From the NCBI RefSeq assembly GCF_007483685.1, contig NZ_VMKN01000001.1, positions 62,001 to 126,000 on the forward strand: a stretch of 64,000 nucleotides of DNA, given 5' to 3'. This document shows positions 1 through 7,943 of the stretch, piece after piece. This DNA is from Litoribacter populi (lineage in GTDB: Bacteria; Bacteroidota; Bacteroidia; Cytophagales; Cyclobacteriaceae). A program made the position numbers and the translations under genes. The first letter of the stretch is position 1, and every line of letters begins with the position of its first letter. The notes beneath the pieces are model-generated. The model was not told where the DNA came from, ran no database searches, and saw only the letters and a program-made list of their open reading frames with translations.

Positions 1-23
1 AGAGGTAAAAATTTTGTTTTCAT
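1..23 (-). CDS. Possible start of a leftward gene leaving the window
   Basis: An ATG at 23 on the minus strand opens a frame beginning MKTKFLP that runs off the left edge. Seven codons are too few to identify a product. The lysine-then-hydrophobic start could be a signal peptide. A promoter-like TTG-N16-TACTTTTA lies 13 nt upstream (36-62), which is the only other support. Confidence 0.3.
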
Positions 24-35
24 ATGGTGATTGTC

Positions 36-62
36 TAAAAGTAATCAAGATTGAGATTACAA
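36..62 (-). promoter_or_regulatory. Candidate Bacteroidota-type promoter
   Basis: On the minus strand TTG (60-62), a 16-nt spacer and TACTTTTA (36-43) approximate the Bacteroidota consensus TTG-N17-23-TAnnTTTG. It would drive the partial leftward gene starting at 23 with a very short leader. The spacer is one base short and the last base of the -7 box deviates. Confidence 0.3.
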
Positions 63-434
63 AAAAAGAGCCAAATGGGAAGTGAGAAGGACGAAATACG
101 AGGTACGAAGGGAAAAATTCCTGCTCTCAGGAGCACCCCGACTTGGTGACCATTTATTTTCGTCTCTCTCATCCCTTTCCCGATCCGCTGCGCTACTCGG
201 GACAAGTGTGCTCCTTCTTTCCCTTCGTGCCCTTTGCGCCCCCTTTTCGTCACGTCGAGCCCACCTTCATTAAACTTTGTGCGACTTCTTTTCAAACTTC
301 GAGCGACTTGGTGGCTATTTTAATCCGCGAAGGAGTTTATCTTCAACATCCCCCTGCCCCCCTTCTAAGGGGGAATCGTATGGTACAACAAAAAACTGGT
401 CAAACCTTTGCTAATAAATAGAAAAGCTTATTTC
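63..434. repeat. Intergenic stretch of degenerate word-like repeats
   Basis: About 370 bases hold no credible gene. The sequence is a patchwork of short words that recur in other gaps of this window: ACGAAATACGAGGTACGAAG (91-110), the GTGCCC-rich stretch around 205-250 that matches the 49-bp array at 7036-7440, and a CCCGA...TCGGG short inverted repeat near 178-201. Open frames here are by-products of this composition. Confidence 0.5.
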
Positions 435-1115
435 ATGAAAAAGCACTTTTTATCTACAATATTCTTTTTTGCTATCTGCTTCCAGGCGTTCTCGCAGAGT
501 TTTGGACCGGGCATGAAACTGCCTAAACATACCATTATGCTGGGATTTGGCCCCGGATTTATGTATGCAGATAATGGGGGAAGACTGACTCAATTTGATT
601 TCAAAACCAGGCCAGTATTTGACTTGGGATATGTTTATCACCTCAACCCAAAGGTTGGCATCAGAGCCACTCTAGGAACACAATGGCTGGAGAGCAACAC
701 GCAGGTGCCGGATCGCACAATTGAAAAATGGGGGGAACAAAATCAGGCCTTCGCCTTTTCTGGAACAGCCTACTATTTCGATATCATGCCGGAAATAACT
801 TTCGGGGATCCTTATAAAAGGTCCCCAAATAGGTTTTACGGAGGTATAGGACTAGGCATATTGCAAGTGTACAGAACACAGCAAACGCTTATTGCCGAAC
901 GGGTGGTCACCAAGGATGCATTCACCCAAACCGCCTATTTTCCTTTTAGATTTGGCTATTCCAGACAATTGAACATAAACTGGTCGGCTGCCGCAGAAAC
1001 CTCTTTCTTCTTCACCCTATCGGATGACCTTGATGGCAATGTAGGTTACAACACTTTTGGAAATGATTACCTTTTCCAGTTCAAAGTGGCCATTCGCAGA
1101 AGTCTTTATAATTGA
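435..1115 (+). CDS. Outer-membrane beta-barrel protein (PorT-like)
   Basis: A 226-residue secreted protein predicted to form a small outer-membrane beta-barrel. It starts with a clear signal peptide (MKKHFLSTIFFFAICFQAFS, cleavage near the Gln that follows). The mature part has alternating hydrophobic strands rich in Gly, Tyr and Phe, and ends with a strand-like aromatic terminus. The start at 435 was chosen because it gives the signal peptide; an in-frame start at 408 would add nine unlikely residues. It is tail-to-tail with a paralogue at 1142-1837: they share a GxGxxFxxADN segment, a PEI segment and a C-terminal FTxSxxxDG region. Function is unknown; structural or transport roles in the outer membrane are possible. 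Confidence 0.72.
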   Translation: MKKHFLSTIFFFAICFQAFSQSFGPGMKLPKHTIMLGFGPGFMYADNGGRLTQFDFKTRPVFDLGYVYHLNPKVGIRATLGTQWLESNTQVPDRTIEKWGEQNQAFAFSGTAYYFDIMPEITFGDPYKRSPNRFYGGIGLGILQVYRTQQTLIAERVVTKDAFTQTAYFPFRFGYSRQLNINWSAAAETSFFFTLSDDLDGNVGYNTFGNDYLFQFKVAIRRSLYN

Positions 1116-1137
1116 GACCGAAGACCGAAGTCGGGAG
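1114..1137 (+). repeat. Purine-rich stop-codon-proximal repeat, copy 1
   Basis: A run of GACCGAAGAC-type words begins inside the stop codon of the upstream barrel gene and ends just before the convergent gene at 1142. It belongs to a five-copy family in this window (also 30706-30730, 52977-52999, 54157-54181, 58957-58977). It reads purine-rich in the sense of the rightward gene it follows. Confidence 0.6.
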
Positions 1138-1141
1138 AAAA

Positions 1142-1837
1142 TTAATAATCAAATGAGAACAGCTTTCTTAATTTGAACTTGAAACTCAAAATATGGTCGT
1201 CAATCCCATTGTTGTTGGTACGTCCATCAATGTTGTTGGAAAAAGTGAATAACAGGCCGGCTTCTAGGGAGGCTTCATAGAGAGGCAAAAATCTATAGGA
1301 TACGCCCGTGCGAAAGGGAATTATAGGGGTTAAGAAATTATTTTTTCGTTTTTCATTTCCCGAACCTGTCTGGATTTGATTATCCGTCAACACCATCAAT
1401 GCTCCTACCCCAAGGCTTGAATACATATTAATGTGTGAGCGGCTATTGATAAAAGTCTTGTTTAGGTATTTGATCTCAGGAGAGAAATCCGCAAAGATGG
1501 TATATCCATAAAATTGATAAGCATGCCCATCCATACCCATCGAAAGTCTCTCCTCCCGAGGTACAAGTGCCTCCCCCATTACTTTCTGATAACCCACTGT
1601 TCCCTTCAAACCAAAGTTATTTCTCACATTGCGGGTAAGGCCAAGTGATCCGCCAAAGGTAGGCCGAAAAGTTAATTGATCATCAAACGGAAAGGAATTG
1701 TCCGCTAGCACGAAAGAAGTCCCGCCCCCAATTTCGGCCGACCAAGGCCTGTCAGGGCTTTTATAGTTGAAGCTTTGAGCCTTTAAATTGGCAGAAAGCA
1801 AGCATACTAATAGTGTGAGAATTAAAAAACGATTCAT
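1142..1837 (-). CDS. Outer-membrane beta-barrel protein, paralogue of neighbour
   Basis: A 231-residue predicted outer-membrane beta-barrel. Residues 1-20 form a signal peptide (MNRFLILTLLVCLLSANLKA) ending before QSF. The mature protein has repeated amphipathic strands and a C-terminal LSFKFKLRKLFSF strand. It aligns along its length with the convergent gene at 435-1115 (for example IGGGTSFVLADN with LGFGPGFMYADN, and FTFSNNIDG with FTLSDDLDG), so the two are an old inverted duplication. No specific ligand or partner can be named. Confidence 0.7.
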   Translation of the reverse strand: MNRFLILTLLVCLLSANLKAQSFNYKSPDRPWSAEIGGGTSFVLADNSFPFDDQLTFRPTFGGSLGLTRNVRNNFGLKGTVGYQKVMGEALVPREERLSMGMDGHAYQFYGYTIFADFSPEIKYLNKTFINSRSHINMYSSLGVGALMVLTDNQIQTGSGNEKRKNNFLTPIIPFRTGVSYRFLPLYEASLEAGLLFTFSNNIDGRTNNNGIDDHILSFKFKLRKLFSFDY

Positions 1838-1953
1838 GGCAAAAATTAGCTGGGTAGAAAAACTAACGCCGAAAAAACAATTCGAGGCGCTACCTCAACT
1901 ATTGCAAAAAACCTTCCAACAATTGTTTTTTACCTTGGAACTTGCACAAAAAG

Positions 1954-2634
1954 TTAGGCTAGATCTGTTTGAAACACATATTCCTTTCGAGGCAAGGTTT
2001 TGAATACCTTATAGGTAAGATCCTTATCCTCAGAGAAAATAGAATAAAGAGTTAAAAACAGAATTTTACAGTCCGTCTGAAAGGAAACATTTTGCTGATA
2101 CCACATCTCCAGCTCACCTTTATAGGGATAAATCTGGTGAATGTAAAAGTCCCATACATCTTCTCCCCTCTCCTTCACTTCGCTTATCAGTTGTTCCTCA
2201 TTGCTGAAAATGATAGAACCTATCCCCGTCAAGCCAGGAGGCAATTGATAAATGGTTTTCTGAACCTCTGGAGGATATTTCTCAAAACTCTGCATCATCA
2301 CTGGTCTGGGGCCTACTAGGCTCATTTCACCATTTAAAATGTTGATAAGTTGAGGCAGTTCGTTGATTTTGGTCTTTCTCAAAAACGGACCCATTGGGGT
2401 CATTCTAGGATCCCTTTTAGTGGTGATTATACCTCCAGGCAAGTTGGGACTGTCCTTGAGCATGGTGGCGAATTTGTAAATAAAAAATGTGCGGTTATTT
2501 TGCCCTATCCTTTCCTGTTTATAAAAAACATAGCCCTCGCCGGTGAGGCGAAGGGCAATGATGACTGGAACCAACAGTGGCAAAAACAAAATAAGCGCCA
2601 CCAGTGAAACGGTAATATCAAAAGTTCTTTTCAT
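1954..2634 (-). CDS. Bacterial sugar transferase (PglC-like phosphoglycosyltransferase)
   Basis: A 226-residue member of the bacterial sugar transferase family (PF02397), which moves a phosphosugar from a UDP-sugar to undecaprenyl phosphate at the cytoplasmic membrane and so starts glycan assembly. It has one N-terminal hydrophobic segment (about residues 7-28, LVALILFLPLLVPVIIAL) and no extra membrane domain, as in the short monotopic PglC/WecP-type enzymes. Signature segments are FYKQERIGQNNRTFFIYKFATM and SLVGPRP. It is the last gene of a leftward operon 25 nt after the 4,6-dehydratase gene. The likely substrate is the UDP-diacetamido or amino sugar made by the two upstream genes; that link is inferred from context. 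Confidence 0.85.
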   Translation of the reverse strand: MKRTFDITVSLVALILFLPLLVPVIIALRLTGEGYVFYKQERIGQNNRTFFIYKFATMLKDSPNLPGGIITTKRDPRMTPMGPFLRKTKINELPQLINILNGEMSLVGPRPVMMQSFEKYPPEVQKTIYQLPPGLTGIGSIIFSNEEQLISEVKERGEDVWDFYIHQIYPYKGELEMWYQQNVSFQTDCKILFLTLYSIFSEDKDLTYKVFKTLPRKEYVFQTDLA

Positions 2635-2659
2635 AAACAGATCAAAGGATCATACACTT

Positions 2660-3865
2660 CTACATTTGCTGATCTAAGGATTTTCCGGTTTCCACATGGT
2701 TGAAATCTCCCATGTGAAGGGCCAGAAGGTTTACCAAGTCCGCTTTCTCCGCATTGGTGCAGTCCAAAAGCTCACGGATTTGGTTGAGAACATTGACGAT
2801 TTTACCCATCTCAATTTGGCTTCCGTTGCTGATGATACCAAGACTTTTAAAGGCCGAATCGTTAATAATGTCCAATGGTGAATAAAACTCCTCCACCAAT
2901 TTTTCTCCCGTCGTATGAGAGGTAAAGAAGTAAACGGGGTATTCCGAGCCTGAAGGTACATATTGTTTTGCTTCTTCTTCAGTTTTGCATGTTTTTATAT
3001 TCAAGTCCAACTGTTTTATCAAAGCTTCCGTGATGGATTTAAAGGAAACAAGGCTTTCTTTCTTCAGCTTCGGAAAAAAAACATCACCACTTTCACCGAA
3101 AATAGCTGCCAAAAGACAGAGTTGCCCACTTTCTTCTTGGGAGAGAAAATATCTTTGGATGTCTTCCGGGCAGGAAAGCGGCTGGTTGTTTTTTATCCTA
3201 TAAATATACCCGTCCAAAAGACTTCCGTTGCTGAAGGCCACATTGGCAAAGCGGGCGGTTGTAATCTTAAATTCATTTTGATAGGCTAGCAGGATGTTTT
3301 CCATCAGCTTCTTGCTTGCCCCCATAATGTTAACCGGGTTGGCGGCCTTGTCAGTGGACACGCAGAAGAAATGCTTAGGCGGCCTCAAACTCAATAGTTC
3401 AAGAAGCTTTTTAGGCTTGAAGACATTATTATCCAACATGGCCTCAATGGCAAAAATATCCTTCTCGCTTCTTACATGCTTGTGCGCGGCAAAATTGGCG
3501 ATGATGTCAAAGTTGCTTTCCCGCAGGTAAAGCTTCTGGAAGGCCAAAGAACCAAAATCCATTGGATAGGTCTTGTAGGTTTCCGGCACCTTTAGATTAG
3601 GAGTGCTGCGAAGATCGCGGGTTAGCTCGGTCAGGCCATTTTCGTTGATATCCACCACAAACAATCGGCTTGGCGAAAACTCCAACGCTGCTTTGATAAA
3701 TGCCGATCCGATGGTACCTGCCCCGCCAATAACGAGGATGGATTTACCTTCTATTTCTTTCTTGAGAGAAGGCTTCTTGCTTTCAAAATCCTCCGCAAAA
3801 AAACTGCGCTCCCTTTTTGTAATATGTTTGTCTATAAACTCCTCTACACGTAAAAATCCTACCAT
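2660..3865 (-). CDS. UDP-N-acetylglucosamine 4,6-dehydratase, CapD/PglF-type soluble form
   Basis: A 401-residue polysaccharide biosynthesis protein of the CapD family (PF02719): an NAD(P)-dependent short-chain dehydrogenase-like enzyme converting a UDP-HexNAc into the 4-keto-6-deoxy sugar. The Rossmann motif GGAGTIGS lies at residues 47-54, and the catalytic region reads STDKAANPVNIMGASK, with Met in place of the usual Tyr of YxxxK, as is normal in the PglF/CapD branch. The transmembrane N-terminal half of long PglF/FlaA1 homologues is absent. It lies between the aminotransferase and sugar transferase genes, giving a dehydrate, aminate, transfer sequence. No acetyltransferase of the PglD type is present in the operon. 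Confidence 0.82.
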   Translation of the reverse strand: MVGFLRVEEFIDKHITKRERSFFAEDFESKKPSLKKEIEGKSILVIGGAGTIGSAFIKAALEFSPSRLFVVDINENGLTELTRDLRSTPNLKVPETYKTYPMDFGSLAFQKLYLRESNFDIIANFAAHKHVRSEKDIFAIEAMLDNNVFKPKKLLELLSLRPPKHFFCVSTDKAANPVNIMGASKKLMENILLAYQNEFKITTARFANVAFSNGSLLDGYIYRIKNNQPLSCPEDIQRYFLSQEESGQLCLLAAIFGESGDVFFPKLKKESLVSFKSITEALIKQLDLNIKTCKTEEEAKQYVPSGSEYPVYFFTSHTTGEKLVEEFYSPLDIINDSAFKSLGIISNGSQIEMGKIVNVLNQIRELLDCTNAEKADLVNLLALHMGDFNHVETGKSLDQQM

Positions 3866-3984
3866 AACTGTCCCGTTATATTAATTAATTTATTTATGAG
3901 ATAAAGAAGAATAAAAATTTAGATATTCAAAAGTAAAAGCGATTATTTTATTGGGAACTAGAATAAAATTTCTATTCAGACGTA

Positions 3985-5133
3985 TTATACACCAATAAAT
4001 TCTTTTATTTTACCAATAATATGAATTAATTGACTCTCTTCTAAGCCCACCGAGCAGGGAAGGCTTAATCCATTTTCATAAAGCTGATAGCTCTGATTAT
4101 CAGATTGTATGTAGTGCAAATGCTTATGAATGGAAAGTTGGTCCATGGGCACCCAAAGTCTCCTGGTCTGAATGTTATGGTTTTTCAACCAATTGTGTAA
4201 ACCAAGCGGATCCTCCACCAGAACAGTAAACATCCACTGATTGGCTTCAACCTTTGGCAATGTTTTTTGAAAAGTTATACCTTTCAATCCTTCCAGCTGG
4301 CTCTTATAGGTTTTCGCTATATCTCTTTTTTTGGCAAGATGGGATCCAAACTGTTCTGCTTGGGCCAATCCAATGGCTGCTAAGACATTCACCATGCGGA
4401 AATTATAGCCAATTTCATCATGGGTATATTCCTCGGGATGGGCCTTCGCCTGGTTGATCAGGTGCTTGAGTTTGTCCGCCTCTCCTTTTTCCCTACACAC
4501 GATCATCCCACCGCCCCCGGTACTTATGATTTTGTTCCCGTTAAAGCTAAAAACGCCAAAATCCCCAATGGTCCCAGCATGTTTTCCCTTGAAAGTGCTT
4601 CCCAAGGCCTCGGTGCTATCCTCCACAATCTTGAGATGATACTTGTTGGCAATTGAAGTCAACCTATCCATATCACCCATATTTCCCAAAACATGTACTG
4701 GCATGATGAAAGCTATCCTCTTTCCTGTCTTGTTGAAAAAGGTGGAGATTTTTCCGTTTTCCTCTTTTTGAAAAGTCTGATTGCCCAGAAAATCTTCCAG
4801 TAAATCCAGATCAAGTTGCCAACATTCTTTATCCACATCCATCAAAATGGGATCACCCCCAGCATGATGCACGGCATTGGACGTTGCTACGAAAGTCAGG
4901 TTAGGAATAATTACGTGCTCACCTGATAACAGCCCTCCAGCTTGCAGGGCCAGCTGAAGTCCTACAGTACCGTTTACACACGCCACTGTATGTGGGCAAC
5001 CGATAAGCTCGGCAATAGCAGACTCAAACTTTGGCACAAAATCACCCGAGGAGGAGATCCAGCCAGAGTCGAGACATTCTTTTACATATAACCATTCATT
5101 ACCGGCAAGGTGTGGAGTAGAAAGTGGTATCAT
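3985..5133 (-). CDS. LegC/PglE-family PLP-dependent sugar aminotransferase
   Basis: A 382-residue DegT/DnrJ/EryC1/StrS aminotransferase. It transfers an amino group from glutamate to a 4-keto-6-deoxy UDP-sugar using PLP. The N-terminus MIPLSTPHLAGNEWLYVKE and GWISSSGDFV are typical of the LegC subfamily. The PLP-binding lysine is in FNGNK (about residue 201), preceded by EDSTEALGS. An in-frame ATG 39 nt upstream would add a charged, unconserved extension, so the start at 5133 is preferred. It is first in the leftward operon with the dehydratase and sugar transferase. The product could feed bacillosamine-like or legionaminic-type glycans, and the window cannot tell which. Confidence 0.85.
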   Translation of the reverse strand: MIPLSTPHLAGNEWLYVKECLDSGWISSSGDFVPKFESAIAELIGCPHTVACVNGTVGLQLALQAGGLLSGEHVIIPNLTFVATSNAVHHAGGDPILMDVDKECWQLDLDLLEDFLGNQTFQKEENGKISTFFNKTGKRIAFIMPVHVLGNMGDMDRLTSIANKYHLKIVEDSTEALGSTFKGKHAGTIGDFGVFSFNGNKIISTGGGGMIVCREKGEADKLKHLINQAKAHPEEYTHDEIGYNFRMVNVLAAIGLAQAEQFGSHLAKKRDIAKTYKSQLEGLKGITFQKTLPKVEANQWMFTVLVEDPLGLHNWLKNHNIQTRRLWVPMDQLSIHKHLHYIQSDNQSYQLYENGLSLPCSVGLEESQLIHIIGKIKEFIGV

Positions 5134-5177
5134 AATATATAAGTAAAAGCGTCCGTCTTTTTTGATTGTCAAGTTTC

Positions 5178-5201
5178 CCGCGGCGGCCGCTGCGAATTCG
5201 C
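5178..5201. other. Cluster of rare GC-rich restriction sites
   Basis: Within 24 bases lie CCGCGG (5178-5183), GCGGCCGC (5183-5190) and GAATTC (5194-5199), in an otherwise AT-rich gap. It resembles a polylinker but no other vector sequence follows. The adjacent sequence to 5306 is a chromosomal repeat of the GCGTCCTTTGCGG type. Confidence 0.35.
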
Positions 5202-5234
5202 TATGAACGCTACGTGAAATTCAGGAAACCTCTC

Positions 5235-5306
5235 GCGCCTTCTCAATTTTTTCTTTGCGCCCCTTAGCGTCCTTTGCGGTGAATTTTATTTTCTCTGCGG
5301 TTAATC
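5235..5306 (-). repeat. GCAAAG/GCTAAG intergenic repeat
   Basis: The gap between the barrel gene end (5308) and the aminotransferase contains words such as TTTGCGCCCCTTAGCGTCC and TTTGCGGTGAA, ending in CTGCGGTTAA. Related words occur at 18388-18420 and 38231-38272. On the minus strand, the sense of the barrel gene, it reads ACCGCAAAGGACGCTAAGG and lies directly 3' of that gene. Confidence 0.55.
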
Positions 5307-5307
5307 C

Positions 5308-6444
5308 TCAAATCACTTCATTCAAACCAAAATAAAAAGCGCTCTGATCCCCATAAGCCAGGTCAAGACGGATGTTGAGGCCTTCAGAGTTGAGACGGTA
5401 GCGGAAACCTACCCCTGCACCATAACGCATACGACTTAGATTATAGCTGGAAAAGCGGTCTCCCACCTGTCCGGCACTACCAAAAGCTACCATTCCCAGG
5501 TTACGGTATACTTTGAATCTATATTCAGCCTGATGCACCATGGCTAGGTTGTCTCTATATCTTCCCTCAAAATATCCCCTCATACGGTCACTTCCGCCGA
5601 TAAGACTTACGTGTTGAAAGGGAGGATTGCCAGTGGTAAAACTCCACCAGCTTTGCAAAGCCAGTACATTTTGGTTTTTGAAGCCTATATATTTCCTAAA
5701 GTCGGCATCAAATTGATCAAAGGCAAAATTGCTGCCTAGGAAAGGCTGAAAGGTCATGTAGGAGAACTGATGGAAGGTCCCCCTGCTTGGCTGAAAGATG
5801 TTGTCCCGGGAGTCCCAGTTGACCTTCATACCGAGTCCGGAAAGTCTTTGTCCATTCGCCCCGGCAACAAGTTGGCGGTCAAGGATGCCTTCTGGTTCCT
5901 TTTCGTAGATCTCATCGGTGCGGAATTCGTATCGTGGCCCGACATACAGTCTAGGAAGAATTTCTCTTTCGTAATTGAGGTGCATGTAAATGTATCGGGT
6001 AGCGTAATACTCCTCCTGTGCGGCGGGGAGGTCATTTCCGATTCCATAAAACTTAAAAGGATAATCCGTCAATTCAATTCGGGCATTTAGAAAATCCCGG
6101 TTTTCGTTGAGCCAGTAATTGAGTTCCCCGGTGAGGATTGCCTGTCTGTTGAGTGTATAAAGAAATGTTATCGGTAAGGTACTTGGACGTACGTTTCCGG
6201 TGGTGTCATTTTGGTGTCGGAATATACGGATAGCACGGATACCAAGGCCCAGGCTGGTCTCCGGAGAATATGTCACCGCCGGAATAAAGCTCCACTTCTC
6301 CCCGCTAATAAAGTCCACTACCCCATCAGCGGCGTCAAAAAGCTTCTCAAACACCTTCCCCCTACTCGCCCCCCCCTCATCAGCCTCACTTTGAGCAAAT
6401 GAAAATAAAGGCAGGAAAAATATGGCTAGTAACAACTTTTTCAT
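5308..6444 (-). CDS. BamA/TamA-family outer-membrane surface-antigen barrel
   Basis: A 378-residue predicted 16-strand-type outer-membrane barrel of the bacterial surface antigen family (PF01103), without POTRA domains. The signal peptide MKKLLLAIFFLPLFSFAQS sets the start at 6444 rather than six codons upstream. Conserved segments include a WDSRDNIFQPSRG region, the GGSDRMRGYFEGRYRD segment equivalent to the GGxxxRGY loop of Omp85 proteins, and repeated YRF/YRL strands toward the C-terminus. The short length and lack of POTRA repeats suggest a patatin-like or surface-antigen accessory barrel rather than the essential BamA. Substrate is unknown. Confidence 0.75.
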   Translation of the reverse strand: MKKLLLAIFFLPLFSFAQSEADEGGASRGKVFEKLFDAADGVVDFISGEKWSFIPAVTYSPETSLGLGIRAIRIFRHQNDTTGNVRPSTLPITFLYTLNRQAILTGELNYWLNENRDFLNARIELTDYPFKFYGIGNDLPAAQEEYYATRYIYMHLNYEREILPRLYVGPRYEFRTDEIYEKEPEGILDRQLVAGANGQRLSGLGMKVNWDSRDNIFQPSRGTFHQFSYMTFQPFLGSNFAFDQFDADFRKYIGFKNQNVLALQSWWSFTTGNPPFQHVSLIGGSDRMRGYFEGRYRDNLAMVHQAEYRFKVYRNLGMVAFGSAGQVGDRFSSYNLSRMRYGAGVGFRYRLNSEGLNIRLDLAYGDQSAFYFGLNEVI

Positions 6445-6543
6445 GTGCAAACAATTGGGCACAAAGGTACACTAAGTTCGAAAAAATAGGCACAAAGGGC
6501 TCAAAGAAAAATAAGGGCACAATGTAAGAGTTGGATATTCTGG

Positions 6544-6918
6544 CTAGATTACTACTCGTTTTATTCCGTACTTGAGATATTTTACATTAAAATTAAGCAA
6601 AAGACCTAATTTACATTTGGTTAGCCTTAAATAGGTAAGGGTTTGAGCGATATGCACGTCTTTAATAGTCTCTACTGCCTTTACCTCAATGACGACCTTG
6701 TTTTCCACCAAAAGGTCAAGCCTATACCCTGCCTTGAGGTCAAGATCGCAATATCTAAGAGGAAGAATTTTTTGTTTTTCGACCAAAAGACCGTTTTTTT
6801 CTAATTCATAGGACAGGCATTCTTCATATGCACTTTCAAGTAACCCCTGTCCCAGGTCAGTATGAATTTTAAAGGCAGCATTTAAGATTGCTTTAGCCAA
6901 CAATTCCTCAGTTTCCAT
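6544..6918 (-). CDS. GxxExxY protein (PD-(D/E)XK nuclease-like)
   Basis: A 124-residue member of the GxxExxY family (PF13366), named for the motif seen here as GLLESAY (residues 25-31). Downstream, YRLDLLVENKVVIEVKAVE supplies the D...ExK arrangement of the PD-(D/E)XK nuclease fold, so the catalytic residues look intact. The biological role of the family is not established. The gene stands alone between a barrel gene and the 49-bp tandem array. Its length matches the family. Confidence 0.85.
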   Translation of the reverse strand: METEELLAKAILNAAFKIHTDLGQGLLESAYEECLSYELEKNGLLVEKQKILPLRYCDLDLKAGYRLDLLVENKVVIEVKAVETIKDVHIAQTLTYLRLTKCKLGLLLNFNVKYLKYGIKRVVI

Positions 6919-7035
6919 AAAAAAGTATGATAGAGATTAAAAAAATGAAAATACAAAATTATCCAATAATTCTCTCCTTTTTTGCTTACCAATAGGTTGA
7001 TTAATACAATTTCCTTATTTCCAATTATTAATAAA

Positions 7036-7440
7036 CCTCTTTGTGCCCTTTCCTTGGTGCCCGTTGTGCCCTATTCCTCCCCCCTTCGTGCCCTTCTTTA
7101 CCTTTGTGCCCATCGTGTCCTCTTCTCTCCCTCCTACGTGCCCTTCTTTACCTTTGTGCCCATTGTGCCCTATTCCTCCCCCCTTCGTGCCCTTCTTTTC
7201 CTTTGTGCCCATTGTGCCCTATTCCTCCCCCCTTCGTGCCCTTCTTTTCCTTTGTGCCCAACGTGTCCAATTCCTCCCCCCTTCGTGCCCTTCTTTACCT
7301 TTGTGCCCATCGTGTCCAATTCCTCCCTCCTTCGTGCCCTTCTTTACCTTTGTGCCCATTGTGCCCTATTCCTCCCCCCTTCGTGCCCTTCTTTACCTTT
7401 GTGCCCATTGTGCCCTTTTCTCTCCCCCCTTTGTACCCAT
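7036..7440. repeat. 49-bp tandem repeat array, about eight copies
   Basis: The word CGTG recurs at 7087, 7137, 7186, 7235, 7284, 7333 and 7382, a period of 49 bases (50 once), flanked by partial first and last copies. Each unit contains TTCGTGCCCTTCTTTACC followed by TTTGTGCCCATTGTGCCC and TCCTCCCCC. The strand is strongly pyrimidine-rich. The unit has no stop codon in any forward frame, and 49 is not a multiple of 3, so all three forward frames stay open; these frames are not genes. There are no unique spacers between repeats, so it is not a CRISPR. Copies 3 and 4 are nearly identical, as expected for recent slippage. Confidence 0.92.
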
Positions 7441-7460
7441 CTTCCACTTCTCGTAGTGAC

Positions 7461-7943
7461 CTATTTAGCCTTCAGCAATGCCTCTATCTCCTCCGATTGC
7501 AGATGGCAGTTGAACCAGCCGCCTTCCATATAGGTGCTGTATTTTTCGTAGAAGTTGATCGCCGGGGCATTCCAGTCTAGGACCTGCCACATCATGCCGG
7601 TGCAGTTTTCCTCCAGAGATTTTTGGAGCACTCTATCAAAAAGCAGTTTTCCTGCACCTTGACCTCTCTCCTGCTCGGTGACGATATAATCTTCCAGGTA
7701 AAGCCGTTTCCCCTTCCAGGTGCTGTATCTATAATAATAAATTGCCGTCCCGATAATTTCATTGGTTTCATCTTTGATGAGAACAAAGAACCCAAAAACC
7801 GGGTTGTCACCAAAGCCGTCCTTTTCCATCATTTCGACCGTGTTGGTCACCTGCTCTGGTGCCTTTTCGTATAGGGCAAGTTCTTGGATAAGTTCAAAAA
7901 CCCTTGGCAAATCCTCTTTTTTTCCTTCTCTGATCGTGTACAT
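7461..7943 (-). CDS. GNAT-family N-acetyltransferase, SSAT-like
   Basis: A 160-residue GNAT acetyltransferase that transfers acetyl from acetyl-CoA to an amine. The acetyl-CoA loop is visible in ERGQGAGKLLFDRVL, preceded by LYLEDYIVTEQ, and WNAPAINFYEK forms the C-terminal strand-helix. Segments EKAPEQV and YYRYSTWKG resemble the spermidine/spermine N1-acetyltransferase (diamine acetyltransferase) group, so a polyamine or similar amine is a reasonable substrate guess. The start at 7943 begins MYTIREGKKEDLPRVFELI; the longer upstream reading is made of repeat DNA. Confidence 0.85.
   Translation of the reverse strand: MYTIREGKKEDLPRVFELIQELALYEKAPEQVTNTVEMMEKDGFGDNPVFGFFVLIKDETNEIIGTAIYYYRYSTWKGKRLYLEDYIVTEQERGQGAGKLLFDRVLQKSLEENCTGMMWQVLDWNAPAINFYEKYSTYMEGGWFNCHLQSEEIEALLKAK

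Noticed and set aside
35-421. Overlapping small frames at the left edge
   Set aside because: They translate degenerate repeat words, conflict with each other, and lack conserved features.
1788-2003. Rightward 71-codon frame between two leftward genes
   Set aside because: It overlaps the start of one gene and the end of another on the opposite strand and has no recognisable domain.
7036-7440. CRISPR array
   Set aside because: Units are directly adjacent with no unique spacers, and no cas genes are present.
6982-7580. Three long overlapping forward reading frames rich in Pro, Leu and Cys
   Set aside because: They are products of the 49-bp array, which has no stop in any forward frame; 49 is not divisible by 3, so all frames give the same peptide pattern. 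No start or homology supports a protein.
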